Of a DNA stretch of 64,000 bases, positions 37,194 through 49,107 are shown piece after piece. The notes under the pieces are model-generated. The model had not been told where the DNA came from. It searched no databases and saw only the letters and a list, made by a program, of their open reading frames with translations. The position numbers were made by a program, and so were the translations under genes. This DNA is from Brachypodius melanocephalos. Taxonomy: Eukaryota > Chordata > Aves > Passeriformes > Pycnonotidae. Numbering within the stretch: the stretch's first letter is position 1; each line of letters opens with the position of its first letter. The DNA lies in the NCBI GenBank assembly GCA_013398615.1, contig VZSR01003807.1, forward strand, positions 34,483,181 to 34,547,180, in the 5' to 3' direction.

Positions 37194-39567
37194 TTTTACA
37201 GGCATTGTGCTGCCAGCACAAAGATGGATCAAGAGGGAGCATTCAAAATAGCTTCCTGTTTTGTGTTCTTAAAATCAAATTCCGTGAGGTCTGCCAGATT
37301 TCTTAACATTTTTAGAAGGTGTACTATAAAAAAAAAATAAAAGGGGTAGCAAAGCAAGAATGAAAAATGCTACGGGTTTAATACATTACACAAGCAACAG
37401 TGCTTACTTTCTCTTGTCTGAAATCCTATTTTTTTAAAATAAACACTTACATTAAAATGAATCAGAACTATATGCTCTAATCTTTCTGAGGTGTCTTCTT
37501 AAAGCATGCATATCATTCAGTGCTCATTGCAATAACTTATAGCATCTCCTATCACTTGAATGCTTTTGGATTTATTATTCCTGTCCTGATCTTTTAGAAA
37601 AAGATACTGACATGTTTACATGTCTAAAACCGTTATCTAAAAAATCTTTCCTAAGTATATAATGATGACAAAAGTGTATTTGGGAAGATATCAGATGCAT
37701 GTTATGACACTTTTCTATAAATGCCTTCCAGGCATCTAAATATAGGGATTCAAATTCTTAATTCAGATTCCCACATGATGGTGTGTGATTTGTGTAGGAA
37801 ATTGGTGCAATCACCCCAGTGAAGATCACAGGCGATGCAGGACTTTAGAGTGTGCTTCTGAGTTGCAGGCTCTTTGTTCTAGGTAAGCTATAAAAGCAGA
37901 CTATGTATTAGCAGTTTCTATGCTCTTTTTTTTTTAACAAAACCCCCCATTTTGGTGTGTTTTGTGGCAGTGTTGAAGCAAGTTTCTCAAGGAGTGTTAG
38001 ATTAAACTGTAATGATTCTGCAGGACTGCTAACTCATCCAACTGCATGTTCATTCTGAACCACTGCTAAGTGGATAACAGAGATATTAATAAAACTGCTA
38101 GAAAAAAAATCCAGTGGTCAGTGGTCAAAGGATTTCCAGCTGCACAGAATGACAGTCTAGCTTCAGGATACACTGTGTTGTGTAACAAAACATTGCAGTT
38201 TGGAAGCAGTTCATTTGGAATGCTGTGGGGTTTTTTTCTCATTTATGTCACCGCAGGACCAGACCTCAAGATTTCAGCCAGGAGAGGAAATAAAAATAGA
38301 TTGAAGAGAAGGAAGAGGAGAAGAAAAATTGCAAACCTACAAGAACTGCATGAACAGAAAACTTTTGCAGGCTGATAAGTTTAAAACTTAATATAGTTGT
38401 TTTCTAGAAGCAGAAGAGAAGGCTTTCATCAACAAGCAGTTTAAAACTAAAATCAGAATATATCTTGAAGAATGATTTAATGTCTAGTGTTTGAGCTGGA
38501 CACATCATTGCTAGCTGGCAAAAACTTTAGATGAAAACTAGGTTTCATGGCAATCAATAGCTGTATGCCATTGATTTCTGTGGAGGCAGGATTTTCTCCC
38601 AGCCTCTCAACATCGACATATTACTGGAAACTTCCCCTTTCTTTTTGCTTTCTAACAAAACAATGCAAATCTCAGCACACAAGAGACAGTTTCAGCAATT
38701 TCAGCTTCAACTCTTAACTTATACCCTTTTTTTTCCTGTCCTCATGTCATCTGTTCCTCATAAAAAAAGTTGTTTATGAAACCTTTTCTCTTTATAAAAA
38801 TGCATTCAGTACCAGGGTCAGAAAAAAAAGGCCCTCATCAGCTTCATTGTATTTGTTGCACTATGTGTAAGAAGAAACAAGGGATAATGTTTTTTAAAGT
38901 GCAGGATTTTAAAGAAATAGCAACATTAAAAAGCATATAATCTACTGGATTTACTGGTTTTTCTTTTTATCCATTAAAAAGTTATTTATTAAAGAGCCTG
39001 TGCTTGAAGTCTGGCACTTACTAGATATATTCTGGCTCTAGATCAAGAGGATTATTCTGATGTCTTTCCCACCCCCCCTCAGTAGCTAAATCCACAACCC
39101 CCTCAATGCATCCATCTTTCTCCTTTCCTACCTTTAATGGAATAAAATTTTCTGAACTAAAGACAAAAAGTGTTTGAATTTAATCTGTGGTATTGTCTGT
39201 GTCTCCTTTTAAGGGCTGACAGCAATTTGCTTTTTTGCTTATTTTGTGCAACTCAAGATCAGACCCAAACATTTTGTTAATATAGGTTAAACATCAGAAT
39301 GATGGAGTTTTTATATCTGCAACAAATTCCTAATCTAACCAAAAAACTTTCCTGGAACTTCAGTGGTAGCTGTATCAAATCTTGTGTTTCTTGCACCAAG
39401 TTTTGTGTATTCTCTTTTAGTTTGAGAATTACACAGAAAAAATACTTTCCAATTTCAGAGGAAGCCTAAAGTTCTTAAATCATTGTTAAATTACTTATAT
39501 TCCTTGGACACTATATCCAGTATGTTCCTTTTAAAATTGATTTCATAGTCTTATGCCTTTTCTGCAG
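37194..39567. other. Noncoding stretch, no gene recognised
   Basis: AT-rich unique sequence. A short pyrimidine stretch ending TTCTAG followed by GTAAGC lies at 37871-37888, a weaker version of the recursive-splice-like motif at 46.3 kb. The 101-codon plus frame at 38070-38375 has a basic, low-complexity C-terminal end and resembles nothing I know. Confidence 0.55.
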
Positions 39568-39971
39568 TGGCAGAGAAGGTCACGCCTAGGCACAATTATG
39601 GACAAGCTCTTTGGAATGGAGAACAACAAGCTGCCTGTTGTAAGCCTCCAAGAAAAAAAAAAAAAAGAAAATACTTATTGAAATTATGCTTAAACAAAGG
39701 AAGCAAACTTACAATTAAGATTTTTGAAAGTAAAACTTTTAGCCAAGGCAAGCTGGTTGAACCCATACCTGATTTTGCCTAAAGGAAATAGAGGTGGAAT
39801 ACTTATTTTTTTCCTACTAGCCAGGAATAATATCTCCCTAAGCTAAGGGAATTAAATGTCTGTATTTATCCGTCTTTTCCCCCTGCAGTACATAATCACT
39901 GTCTGTCACACTTTGATGTCATAATCATCCACTGAAGCTTCACTGTTAAAGAGTAAATCTGCTTAGTGCAC

Positions 39972-39972
<1 letters not shown>
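39568..39972. other. Noncoding stretch with an exon-like block
   Basis: 39568-39639 is bounded by an AG acceptor and a GTAAGC donor and is open in two frames (see findings). Downstream is an A-rich patch (about 39653-39670), then unique DNA up to the A60 run. Not called as a gene. Confidence 0.45.

Positions 39973-40032
<60 letters not shown>
39973..40032. repeat. Poly-A tract (A60)
   Basis: Sixty consecutive A, the longest homopolymer in the window. Could be the tail of an unrecognised retroposition event, or expansion of a shorter run. True length is likely uncertain in the assembly. The frame at 39966-40187 with a poly-lysine run is an artefact of it. Confidence 0.95.
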
Positions 40033-40038
<6 letters not shown>

Positions 40039-42239
40039 AAAAAAAACCCACTTGCTTTTTTATTGCCTCAGTGGCAGCAAACTTGAATTACAGCCATGTG
40101 GTACTATGTCACTTTGGCCTTAATGAAACCATTTTGATAGGCAAAACTGCATTTTTAAAACAATACCTTACTCAGTTCAAGCAGTAACTACAACTCTTTT
40201 CTAGTAAGTAAGCATAAAGAGTCCTTTCTTGTGTGTAATGTATGTGAGTAGCATGACCTCAGTGTCAAATACTGCTTCACAATATCTTTTTGCAATCATT
40301 TTTCCATTAAAGGGAAGACATCTAAACCTTAGTATAGATTTCAGTTGTGAATTAAATACTCTTCTATGCATTTAGTTTTTCAAAAAGATCAGTTTACATT
40401 TGGATCAACTGGCCCAAAATGAAGACAGTATCCAGTTCATTTTTGGAACAAAGTTGAAAGTTGCTGTCCATTTCATGTTATATTTTTAATGCCAAATCAA
40501 AGTAGCAGCTCCTGCTTAAGTACTTCTGCTATTTATTTGCACCAGTCTCATTTCTTATTTGCTATTATTTTTAGCTACTGCCCAGTTTTTATGTAACCTA
40601 CTGAGACATTTAATGTATGATTCACTGCATTCTTCTGTTAAGATTAAATGCAACGCTCAATGAAGAGAAAGAACTCTCTTATTTCCGATAATTGTTGACA
40701 TTCTGCTCATGGACACCATATTATTTGGTCACCTATTGTAAAAGGAAAAAATAAGAAATCAGAAGAGGACAGAAAGAAGAATGAGACAATCTGTGCTTAA
40801 CATCAGTAGCTCACATTATTTCTTTAGAAACTTTTCCATTTTTATAAGACAATTCCAATTCCCCTACAAATGTTGACAGTGAAAATTTCTCAGTCTAAAA
40901 GTATAAATGAATGGTAACAATCAAGCCTTAGGGAGCCACCTCTATTGTACAACTTATTCCTCCTGATTTTATCTCTGATGTATTACAAATAAACCTTTTT
41001 TTAGAAAAATATTGCTGATAATATTATTAACAACAATAGCAACAACAATGAATTTCCAACATTATTCTAACACAATGTTTTTGGCAAGCACTCCTGAGCT
41101 GGTACCTATTTTATATAGTTGGTCTGTAGAGAGGCTGTAGCCAGATGCCAAAAATACCTCTTTGCTCCGTAGAATACACAATGCTCTTTTTATTATGTTA
41201 AGGAGTTGATAATTTCAGTTTAATCATCTTTTGGCATGGTAATATAATATTTACAGTGCAAATTGCTTTCCCTGTTATATTTGTCTGGTGTTTTTCTGCC
41301 TATTGGGTTTTCAAACAGTATTTCTCTGTGTAGTCCAGGGATAGAAAGAGTGGCTCCAATATATTTACATTCAATGCAAATACTACAATATGGAATCGGT
41401 TGGTTCTCTCAACAGAGTAAGTAGAAAAATTATTGCATTTCATTACTGATATCATGTAGCAATTTTAACCTAGTTTAGGCTTTAGCTGCCTCAATAACAG
41501 CCACAATAACTAAAGGAAAAGAGGCTCATTTTTGCACAGTCCTCACATCTGATCTAAAAAACTGTGAAAGGATTCCACGTGAAGGGTTGATCAAGGACTG
41601 CAGATAACATGATGTCAAATAAAACTGATGTTGAAAAACTCACCTTCAACTCACCAATGCAAATGTGAAATATCTTTCTTTCTGTACTCCTAATGACAAA
41701 ATAAACCTAATGAGAATATAGACACAATGAGGTTCTTGTAAACATAGACAATGAGGAGATGCTTTTCTTAAAATGAAGAAAAAAAAAAAAAAATTGGAGC
41801 CATAAGACATCATCTCTGGGATCGAGAAAAGAAACACTGGCTGTTCTCAGTACAGGTGCCTGTCAGCTTGAAGATGCTTCACTTTCTTTTATAATATTCT
41901 CAATACACCAGTTTAATAACACTAGGGACACTTTAATGCATAACAGCCTGTTAAAAAAGAAGGAAATAAATAACATATGGGTGTCTTTTAAGATCCAGCA
42001 ACTATTGTTTCAGTTTCTATGCCTGTTCTTCCATTATCCCAAAATGAGTTTCCTTTCAGAGACAGCAGAATGGTTTGACATAACAAAACAAATAGCTCTC
42101 CTCCCCCTCCCTATTCTACTCCCAAGCCACGTGCAGGTCTGCTCTGCTGCACTAAGCACCGTGTCAATATATCAGTCAATTCACACATCTCCACAACAGT
42201 AGACTCAGCTTAATGGTGCATGCTACTTTTAAATGTACA
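40033..42239. other. Noncoding stretch, no gene recognised
   Basis: Unique AT-rich DNA, with A15 at 41779-41793 and a degenerate (AAC)n-like patch near 41030-41048. No gene or transposon recognised. Confidence 0.6.
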
Positions 42240-42560
42240 ACTTTTAAATTATTTTTCCCCTTGGCACTCGTGAGTGTGAGAAGCCAGTAACATCAGCTCA
42301 GCTCAAGCCTGCTTCAAGGAAGCGTGTCTGAGGCAAGCTCCATCTCTGCAAAGCAAACACAATTCTGATTCGCAAGGTGTCCTCTGTCTTCAGGAGAAGT
42401 TGGACCATGAAAAAGGAGACTGCATTTGCCTGGCAATTTGGGGCTACATAAAGCATGCCTACTGCCTTTTGGCTTTATAAACTTGCTTTGCCTGCAACCA
42501 TAATGGGGAAATTATGCCCTGACATGCAGGTATTGCATTTTTTTAATAATTATCAAAGAG
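42240..42560. promoter_or_regulatory. Candidate conserved noncoding element
   Basis: Segment of balanced composition without slippage runs. It contains GC-richer blocks (ctcagctcaagcctgcttc, ctttgcctgcaacc) and ends in an AT block with TTTAATAATTATC. It stands out from its AT-rich flanks, has no convincing open frame, and could be an enhancer or a noncoding exon. Conservation not testable here. Confidence 0.25.
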
Positions 42561-45500
42561 GAGAAGTGATGTCCGCTTTATAGGGCTTCTGTTCACTTTC
42601 TGTTTTAGAGTCAGGTATAATTTAGATGGCAATTCGCTGACAATGCATGACTATATGCATTTGAAATGTAAATATCTTTACTGATCCCACCAGAATTACT
42701 GGCATCTTTAAGTTGTAAGATAAGCAAGCTATGCAGAGAGAAATAATGCCTTTTGATAAACCCACTGATGCAGTTAGGGAAAGAAAGACAGGCTTTCAAG
42801 TGTAAAATCCATTTCTGGTCCAATTGCTAGTTAGTCTAGTGAAAGATTCCCCCCTCCCCATAAGCCTGACTTCCTTTTCAGAACCTTGGCCATTGAAGTT
42901 AATGTTTCCTTCCATTCTTAATTTTAGATATATATTTAAGAATTCACTGCACCCAAGACTCAGGGCAAGCTCTGAGGTATTTGACAGTAATTCAAACAAA
43001 AGCCACCATATACATTTTTTAAAGTTAGTAGTGGTGCATCTGTATTCCAAGTCTGTGTTTTGGCTCTAACTCTTCACTCTCCACTGCATGTGAGCATCAG
43101 CCATGTGATTCCAGCCTGATCTGAGGTGTGATACTGAGAGCATCAGAGTGACTTGGACTCTTGCTATTGCCATGAACATGTGTTGTGCAGAAGAACATCA
43201 TCCATGTGTGACCTACCTCCTCATATATGTATTACTGACTTATATTAACAATTCAGCTTGCCCACTTTCACATGTATAACTGTTTAAAAAAGGGAATTAG
43301 GAACAGATCTAATAGAAGAAATCAGTCAGGTTTTCATACTCCTTTCTAAGAAGCTTTGTGTTTTGAAATGCTTCATCCACCTCTGAAAGATCCAGGAAAG
43401 ATACACAGAAAGATAAAAATGATGCTTACAGCTATGGAAATGTTCTACATAAAGACTGCTTTGGAAAACAGCACACAAATAGACATAGTCCTATAAAAAT
43501 TAACTTACAGTCCTATAAAATCATGAATTTTTAGAAATTGATTGGGAAATCTGTATTTTTCCATACAAGAGCTGGATAATATTTAATTAAATGATCAGGC
43601 AACAAACTTAAAACATGCAAAAGAAATCACATTTCTTAAACTGATTCATTAGATTTGAAATGACACCATTTGGACATAATCTGTCTCGTCACAAAATCAA
43701 AACATTATGTTTAATATTATAATTTCTGAAATATGAAAAAATAAATTAGAATGTGTCATAATTCTGTGGAAAAAAAACCCCAACAGATTCAAGTGTACAC
43801 CATTATGAGTTTTGTTCTTGCCATTAATTCACTGCTATTCTCTATTTCCATACCTATATTTTTACATATGTTGTTATTTGTGTCTTGACGTTATATTGGG
43901 TCACAAAGTGAGTTTACTCTTGAAAGGAAAGTTTAAGAAAGCATAATACAAATCATTATATTCTTTTGACATTAGATAGTTGCTGCACCCCAACAAGTAT
44001 TTCTCTGGTTTATGGCAACCACTGTTTGTTCTTAATTTCAGAGTGTTTAAATTCTGTATGCATAAATGAACAGAAATGCACCAGGACTAGACCATTAGTT
44101 CAGAACACAGGGTAAATATTACTAAACTATATCTGAAAGACGTTTAGCTAAATTGTCAATAACCTTCAGTGACCTTACTTGTTTATTTTAATAGACATTT
44201 CTATTTTTTCCTCTCTCACTGGCATAATATCAAACACAAACATTGGAGGCCAGAAGTGCATGCCATATACTTTTGTAAAAAAGCAAAGTATACCCCTTCT
44301 GTGAAGTTTCTGTGGAGATTGCTGACCACAGCGGAAAGGGATTTTTGTCATTATTGACAATATGAGTTTATACATCAACCTCCCAAATGGAGAACTGTAT
44401 GTCTCTGTACAAAGGGTTTTTTCCCAAGTGACTTGTTCAAATGGAAGTCATGGAGAAAGGATTGTTCCCATAATCCAATCTATCTTGAAGTCTTTGTACT
44501 GCTTTGCTATTTGTATCTTTCTACACATGCTTTATTACTCACCTGAAGCATCGTGGTATGTTTTACCCACTGCAAAATAATTATCTTCTAGGCAAATTTC
44601 AGGTATCTGAAATATAATCTTTGACTTTTTTTTCTCTATGGTGAGGTTCTTTTCCTTGCAATTTTTGCTGCTGTATGATCATGTCTGATATTAAATGATA
44701 ATGTTGCCTCTTACCCACTATTAACATCCCCATGCCTGTAAGACAACTCAGTAGTTAATCCATTTTACAGGGAGGTATTTTATCTACTTGTAAGAAACAT
44801 ATTCTGAAAGTTAATGAAAACAGATCTTTCTTCATTTCTCCATGTAGGAGACCCAGAAAAATATAGCTCAGACCATCTAATTTTCTGACCAAACACATCT
44901 GCTGCCTGACAGCAAATATCTTGCGTCTTGCAGACAGGTAGCAATAATCACGCTTGCTTTCGTTGACTAGAATTTTGGTGACCATGCAAAGTTTAATCTC
45001 ACCACCTTGTCTCATCTACAACTAACGAGTTTTGCTATATTTACAGGTGTTGGATTAAACAAGCAGAAAACCACTCTTCAGTTTCCTTGGCATTTATTTT
45101 GGAGAGAGTAAGAATGGTACTATGTGGTCACTGGCTTTTTTTTTTTTTTTTACTTCATTTAAAAATTTTGTTTTAAATCCAACAACATAGCTCTGCATAT
45201 TGAAAAATATGTCTTATATGCCAAATGATGGCACAGTTTATTTACCGTGAACTGTTAGACCTGAAACAGGACCATCAGGACTGTGAGTTCTGATGCATGT
45301 TTAGTAAGTATTTCCTATTTCACGTCATGCCCATCTGAAAAAAAGATAAAAAAACATTTCAATATAAGTCCATCTTAAAGATCTGGCATGACTCCCTCAG
45401 GCATTACTGGGAATACACAGAGTTTTCACAAAAGAACCATGGAAAACAAAGTTATAGTGGTGTTGATGCTCTGCAGTAGTGAGAGCTTTTTGAAAATTAT

Positions 45501-46300
45501 GACTCTCCTTAAAAGCCTCAAATCAAAAGAAACATCTAATGGCTTTTCACTGATGTCATCATTTTGTATGTGTGAAACAACACCTATAGATCAATTTGAA
45601 AAGGTTATTATAATTAAAAATGCTTGTTACACTTAATTCAATATCTAATAACATATTCTTACAAGATTAGAAGGAGTTTGGTTCTGACTACAACACTCAG
45701 ATGATAAATAGTTGATGGTAGATGTCTGGCAGATCCTAAGTACTACTGGTATATCAATAACAATAACAAAACTAATGAACCAGCTTTAAATGCATATTTC
45801 AATGTTTTTGGAAGAAGTTCTCATCTTAATTTCTAAAATTGAGAAAGATTTGTCCCTAAATTTAGTATATGCTACACCACTGACTCTTTTAGTTGTTACA
45901 TACCTCCTGTTTTCCTTAGCTGAACAACAATTTTGAAACCAAATGACCCCACATATTTAGGGATGAAACTTCTAACTGAATAAATTGTAATATTTTCAAA
46001 ACCACTTCCTATAATGGAAGAAATGTTATAATATTCTTTCTCCTTAAATATAAATAATTAACCTTGTATAAAACAACTTCAAATTAAATATAATGTTCTT
46101 TGTTTGTCACAGGATTTTGAATGGTGTTTAATGTTTTTTTCATAAATTAAATTATTTTTTCTTATGTGATTTACTACTCAATTCAATTTTTTATTTTGAT
46201 GACCATGTGGTATTTATTGGTAGTTTTTCTTGGCATTCCCGTAAAAGATCTTCTTTGACAATCAGTTCCTGGAATCTACTTTTACATCTTTTATTCATTG
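42561..46300. other. Noncoding stretch, no gene recognised
   Basis: Unique AT-rich sequence. tcctataaaa occurs twice about 22 bp apart near 43490-43520, and T16 lies at 45136-45151. Open frames of up to 86 codons (for example 44755-45015 minus, 45388-45636 plus) lack any recognisable feature. Confidence 0.6.
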
Positions 46301-46327
46301 CTCTCTTCCCTTCTTCTCCAGGTAAGA
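46301..46327 (+). promoter_or_regulatory. Recursive-splice-site-like motif (hypothetical)
   Basis: Nineteen consecutive pyrimidines (46301-46319) are followed by AG and immediately by GTAAGA (46322-46327). A strong 3' splice acceptor fused directly to a 5' donor is the signature of recursive (ratchet) splice sites, known from very long introns in fly and vertebrate neural genes. The motif is seen. Its use depends on the plus strand being transcribed here, which is not known. Confidence 0.35.
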
Positions 46328-49076
46328 GAGAGACTTTTCCATATCTAAATACTGGAAGTCATTGCTGGTCCTTGTATAAGCATTAAAAGCATGGTCCTGG
46401 AACTGACATGTAGAAATGACTGTTTATTGTATCAATCATTAATCATTAATCTTGCCCTTTTTTTTTCTTCCTTTTATCTGCTAAGGCTTTTATTATCTTA
46501 AGGACATTAATTCTTTAAGACATGGTCTGTCTTTTCCTTTTGTATGTGTACACTGCCTGTCAGAGTCAAAACAGTTGTATAAAAGTAATCTATAAAAATA
46601 GAAATAGCAAAATATGGCCTTGAATTAATGGCTAAACAAAGCACATTTTCCCTCTAAAAGAACGGAAAGGGAATCTTCACTGTCAGCAGGGAGTGAGAAC
46701 ACAAAATTTCACACAGAGCTCTGCTTCCCTTTCCACAGTCACATATATAGGGATAGAAAAAAAAGGAGGGAGAATGAAAAGATTTGCTCAATATAATACA
46801 ATAATGTCCCTATCTACAGCAATTCACCTGCAGAGATACCTTAAATTTTCATTTTATGGGCACTGAATAAATAAACACTTGAACGATATTCCTATGACTC
46901 CAAAGCATAAGGCTCTACAGGAGAACTGAGAGTAAAGGAAAAGCAAACTGTAGTGATCTGATGAGTTTTACCCTCTTCATTTGAACAAACTTCAAAACTC
47001 TAAATACAAGTCAAAGCCTATCTATAAAACATTTAAAGCCATTCTTGTTTTTTGTAGTCTTAATTTGAAAATAGGAAATGCAGGGATTACATCATTGTGA
47101 CCAGGGGCCTGATTTTTTTAATAAACCCATAGGACTGAAAAAAACCTAGAATACAAAAATTTGCCTATTAGCTCAGTATTGCAGAAGAAATTCAGCTTGT
47201 TTAGCAGACAGTTTCAGTTGAGGGAGTTCGTGGATGTACATACTAATGCTGAGTTGGCACTGAAAAAAGTGTAAGTTATGTAAAGTGCTAATTAGAGAAT
47301 TCCAGGTAGATGCAGTGGTTGCCCTTGCTCATTTTATCTGGTTGACATCCCTCTGCCAAGGGCTGCTGGGTGGGAGCAGTACAACTCCAACTCCAACAGT
47401 CCTGATATACTGTGGTGCCAGGCTTGGTGCTTACAAAAGTGGGAAACTAAACACCCAAAGATTCAGGTTTACAAATTCCTGATGAGGATGGATGCTTCTT
47501 TCCCCATGGAAGAGCTTCCCCTGGGGGATTAATAGACTTCCCAACAGGAAAAGATAAAGTGTCTATGAAGAAAATGTTTGGGGGAATCCTCCCACATATA
47601 TACATTCAAGAAAAGGCACATTTGTGCCACTTGCCAATTCACTTATAGAAGATCAAAGTGAGTGTGAAAATAAGGACTATGTAATAAAAAACCCCATGTT
47701 TATGTATTTTATGTTTTCACACAAAACAGTTCATAAACTAGACTCAGTACTATAAGCGTGAGAGACTATTTTTAAAGTTTTTTTTTATTTAAAGACTAGG
47801 CTTATCATGAGCTATAATAACTGTTCATCTGGCATGCCTAGAACCACTTCAACACCAGAGTCAGCAAGAAAATTACCAGTCAGTCTTCAGATAAGAACAC
47901 ATCTAAAGGAAATGACTATGATATGTGTGTGTGTCTGTGCTTATCACTAATGTAAACATGATAAATGGTCTGGTAAACTCCTGCCTTGAAACATGTAGTT
48001 ATTGATGTAAATGTAGCAAGCCAAGAAAATTGATTTATAAAATGACTGATAGGTTTCTTCGTGTCTTTCAATTAACTAATTCTGGAAAATAAAATCAATT
48101 TAGTCAGAATAAGAATACCTTTTCCATAACATAATGTATGTGGATTGGCTGCGATTTAAGTGATTTTCCCAGTATTTCTCTAGATGACTCATTGTAAATA
48201 TATGTATATGAAAATAGCATTTTCTTGCCAATTTAAAAAATTGAAATATATGTTAGCAAACAATGCTGACTGGTGGCATTCTTTCATGAAGTAGAAAAAT
48301 TATAAGATAGATCACAATCATGAAATAATGAGGTTTTTTGTGTACTCTGGCTGATATTCAGAATAAGCATTGAATTAACAATCAGAAGTAAAGAAGAAGG
48401 AATATTATTTTTTGGACTAAGCATTTGTAGGAACTCACTTCATTACCATGGAAGGTTTTTTGTTTTATTTTTTTTTCCAGTGGAATTGTTTGAAATCTTG
48501 AGAAAATTAGACAAAAACAATGCATATGTTGTTATAAGCAACAAAATTAACTGTGTCATCATTTTCATGATTGCTTGCAATTCTTTAAGAATGAACACAA
48601 ATTGTCCTCTCAGTTTCTTTCCTGTCTTCTGAAAGAATAGGGTCATTAGCTTTCTGGGGCTCTGATTACAGAGAAATGTTTGTGTTGGCAAGACTTATAT
48701 CTAAGACAACATCACCACAACATTTTATCTCCTCACTGAACTTCTTTTTACTCATTTCCATAGCCAATGGACACAGTTACTGAAAAGGTATTGTGTCTTT
48801 CCTTACATGAAGACCTTTCAATTGGCAATGACAAAAAATCACTTTACAAATGCTGATATTTGTTGATAGTCATAGATTCTCTCAGCTAATTTTACTATTA
48901 TCTTCTTCTTGTGGGTTTTTTGTTTGTTTCTTTACAAATGCAGCCTTTCACTTTCTTACTAAATAAAAATAGTCTTTCTGAAATGTGGAAAACTGCTTTC
49001 TGCTTTTGGTGTAACTTTCAGCATTATGAAGTTTTGAGAAAAAAAATAGAGAAAAGCAGCTGAAAAACTCCTAGGG
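46328..49076. other. Noncoding stretch, no gene recognised
   Basis: Unique AT-rich sequence. A slightly less AT-rich patch lies at about 47285-47530, and a short (GT)n run near 47925-47936. No transposon or gene recognised. Confidence 0.6.
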
Positions 49077-49107
49077 AAAAACAAAACAAAACAAAACAAC
49101 AAAACAA
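49077..49107. repeat. (AAAAC)n low-complexity repeat
   Basis: About six units of A4C, partly broken (AAC). Same A/C-rich type as the tract at 4.5 kb. Confidence 0.9.
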
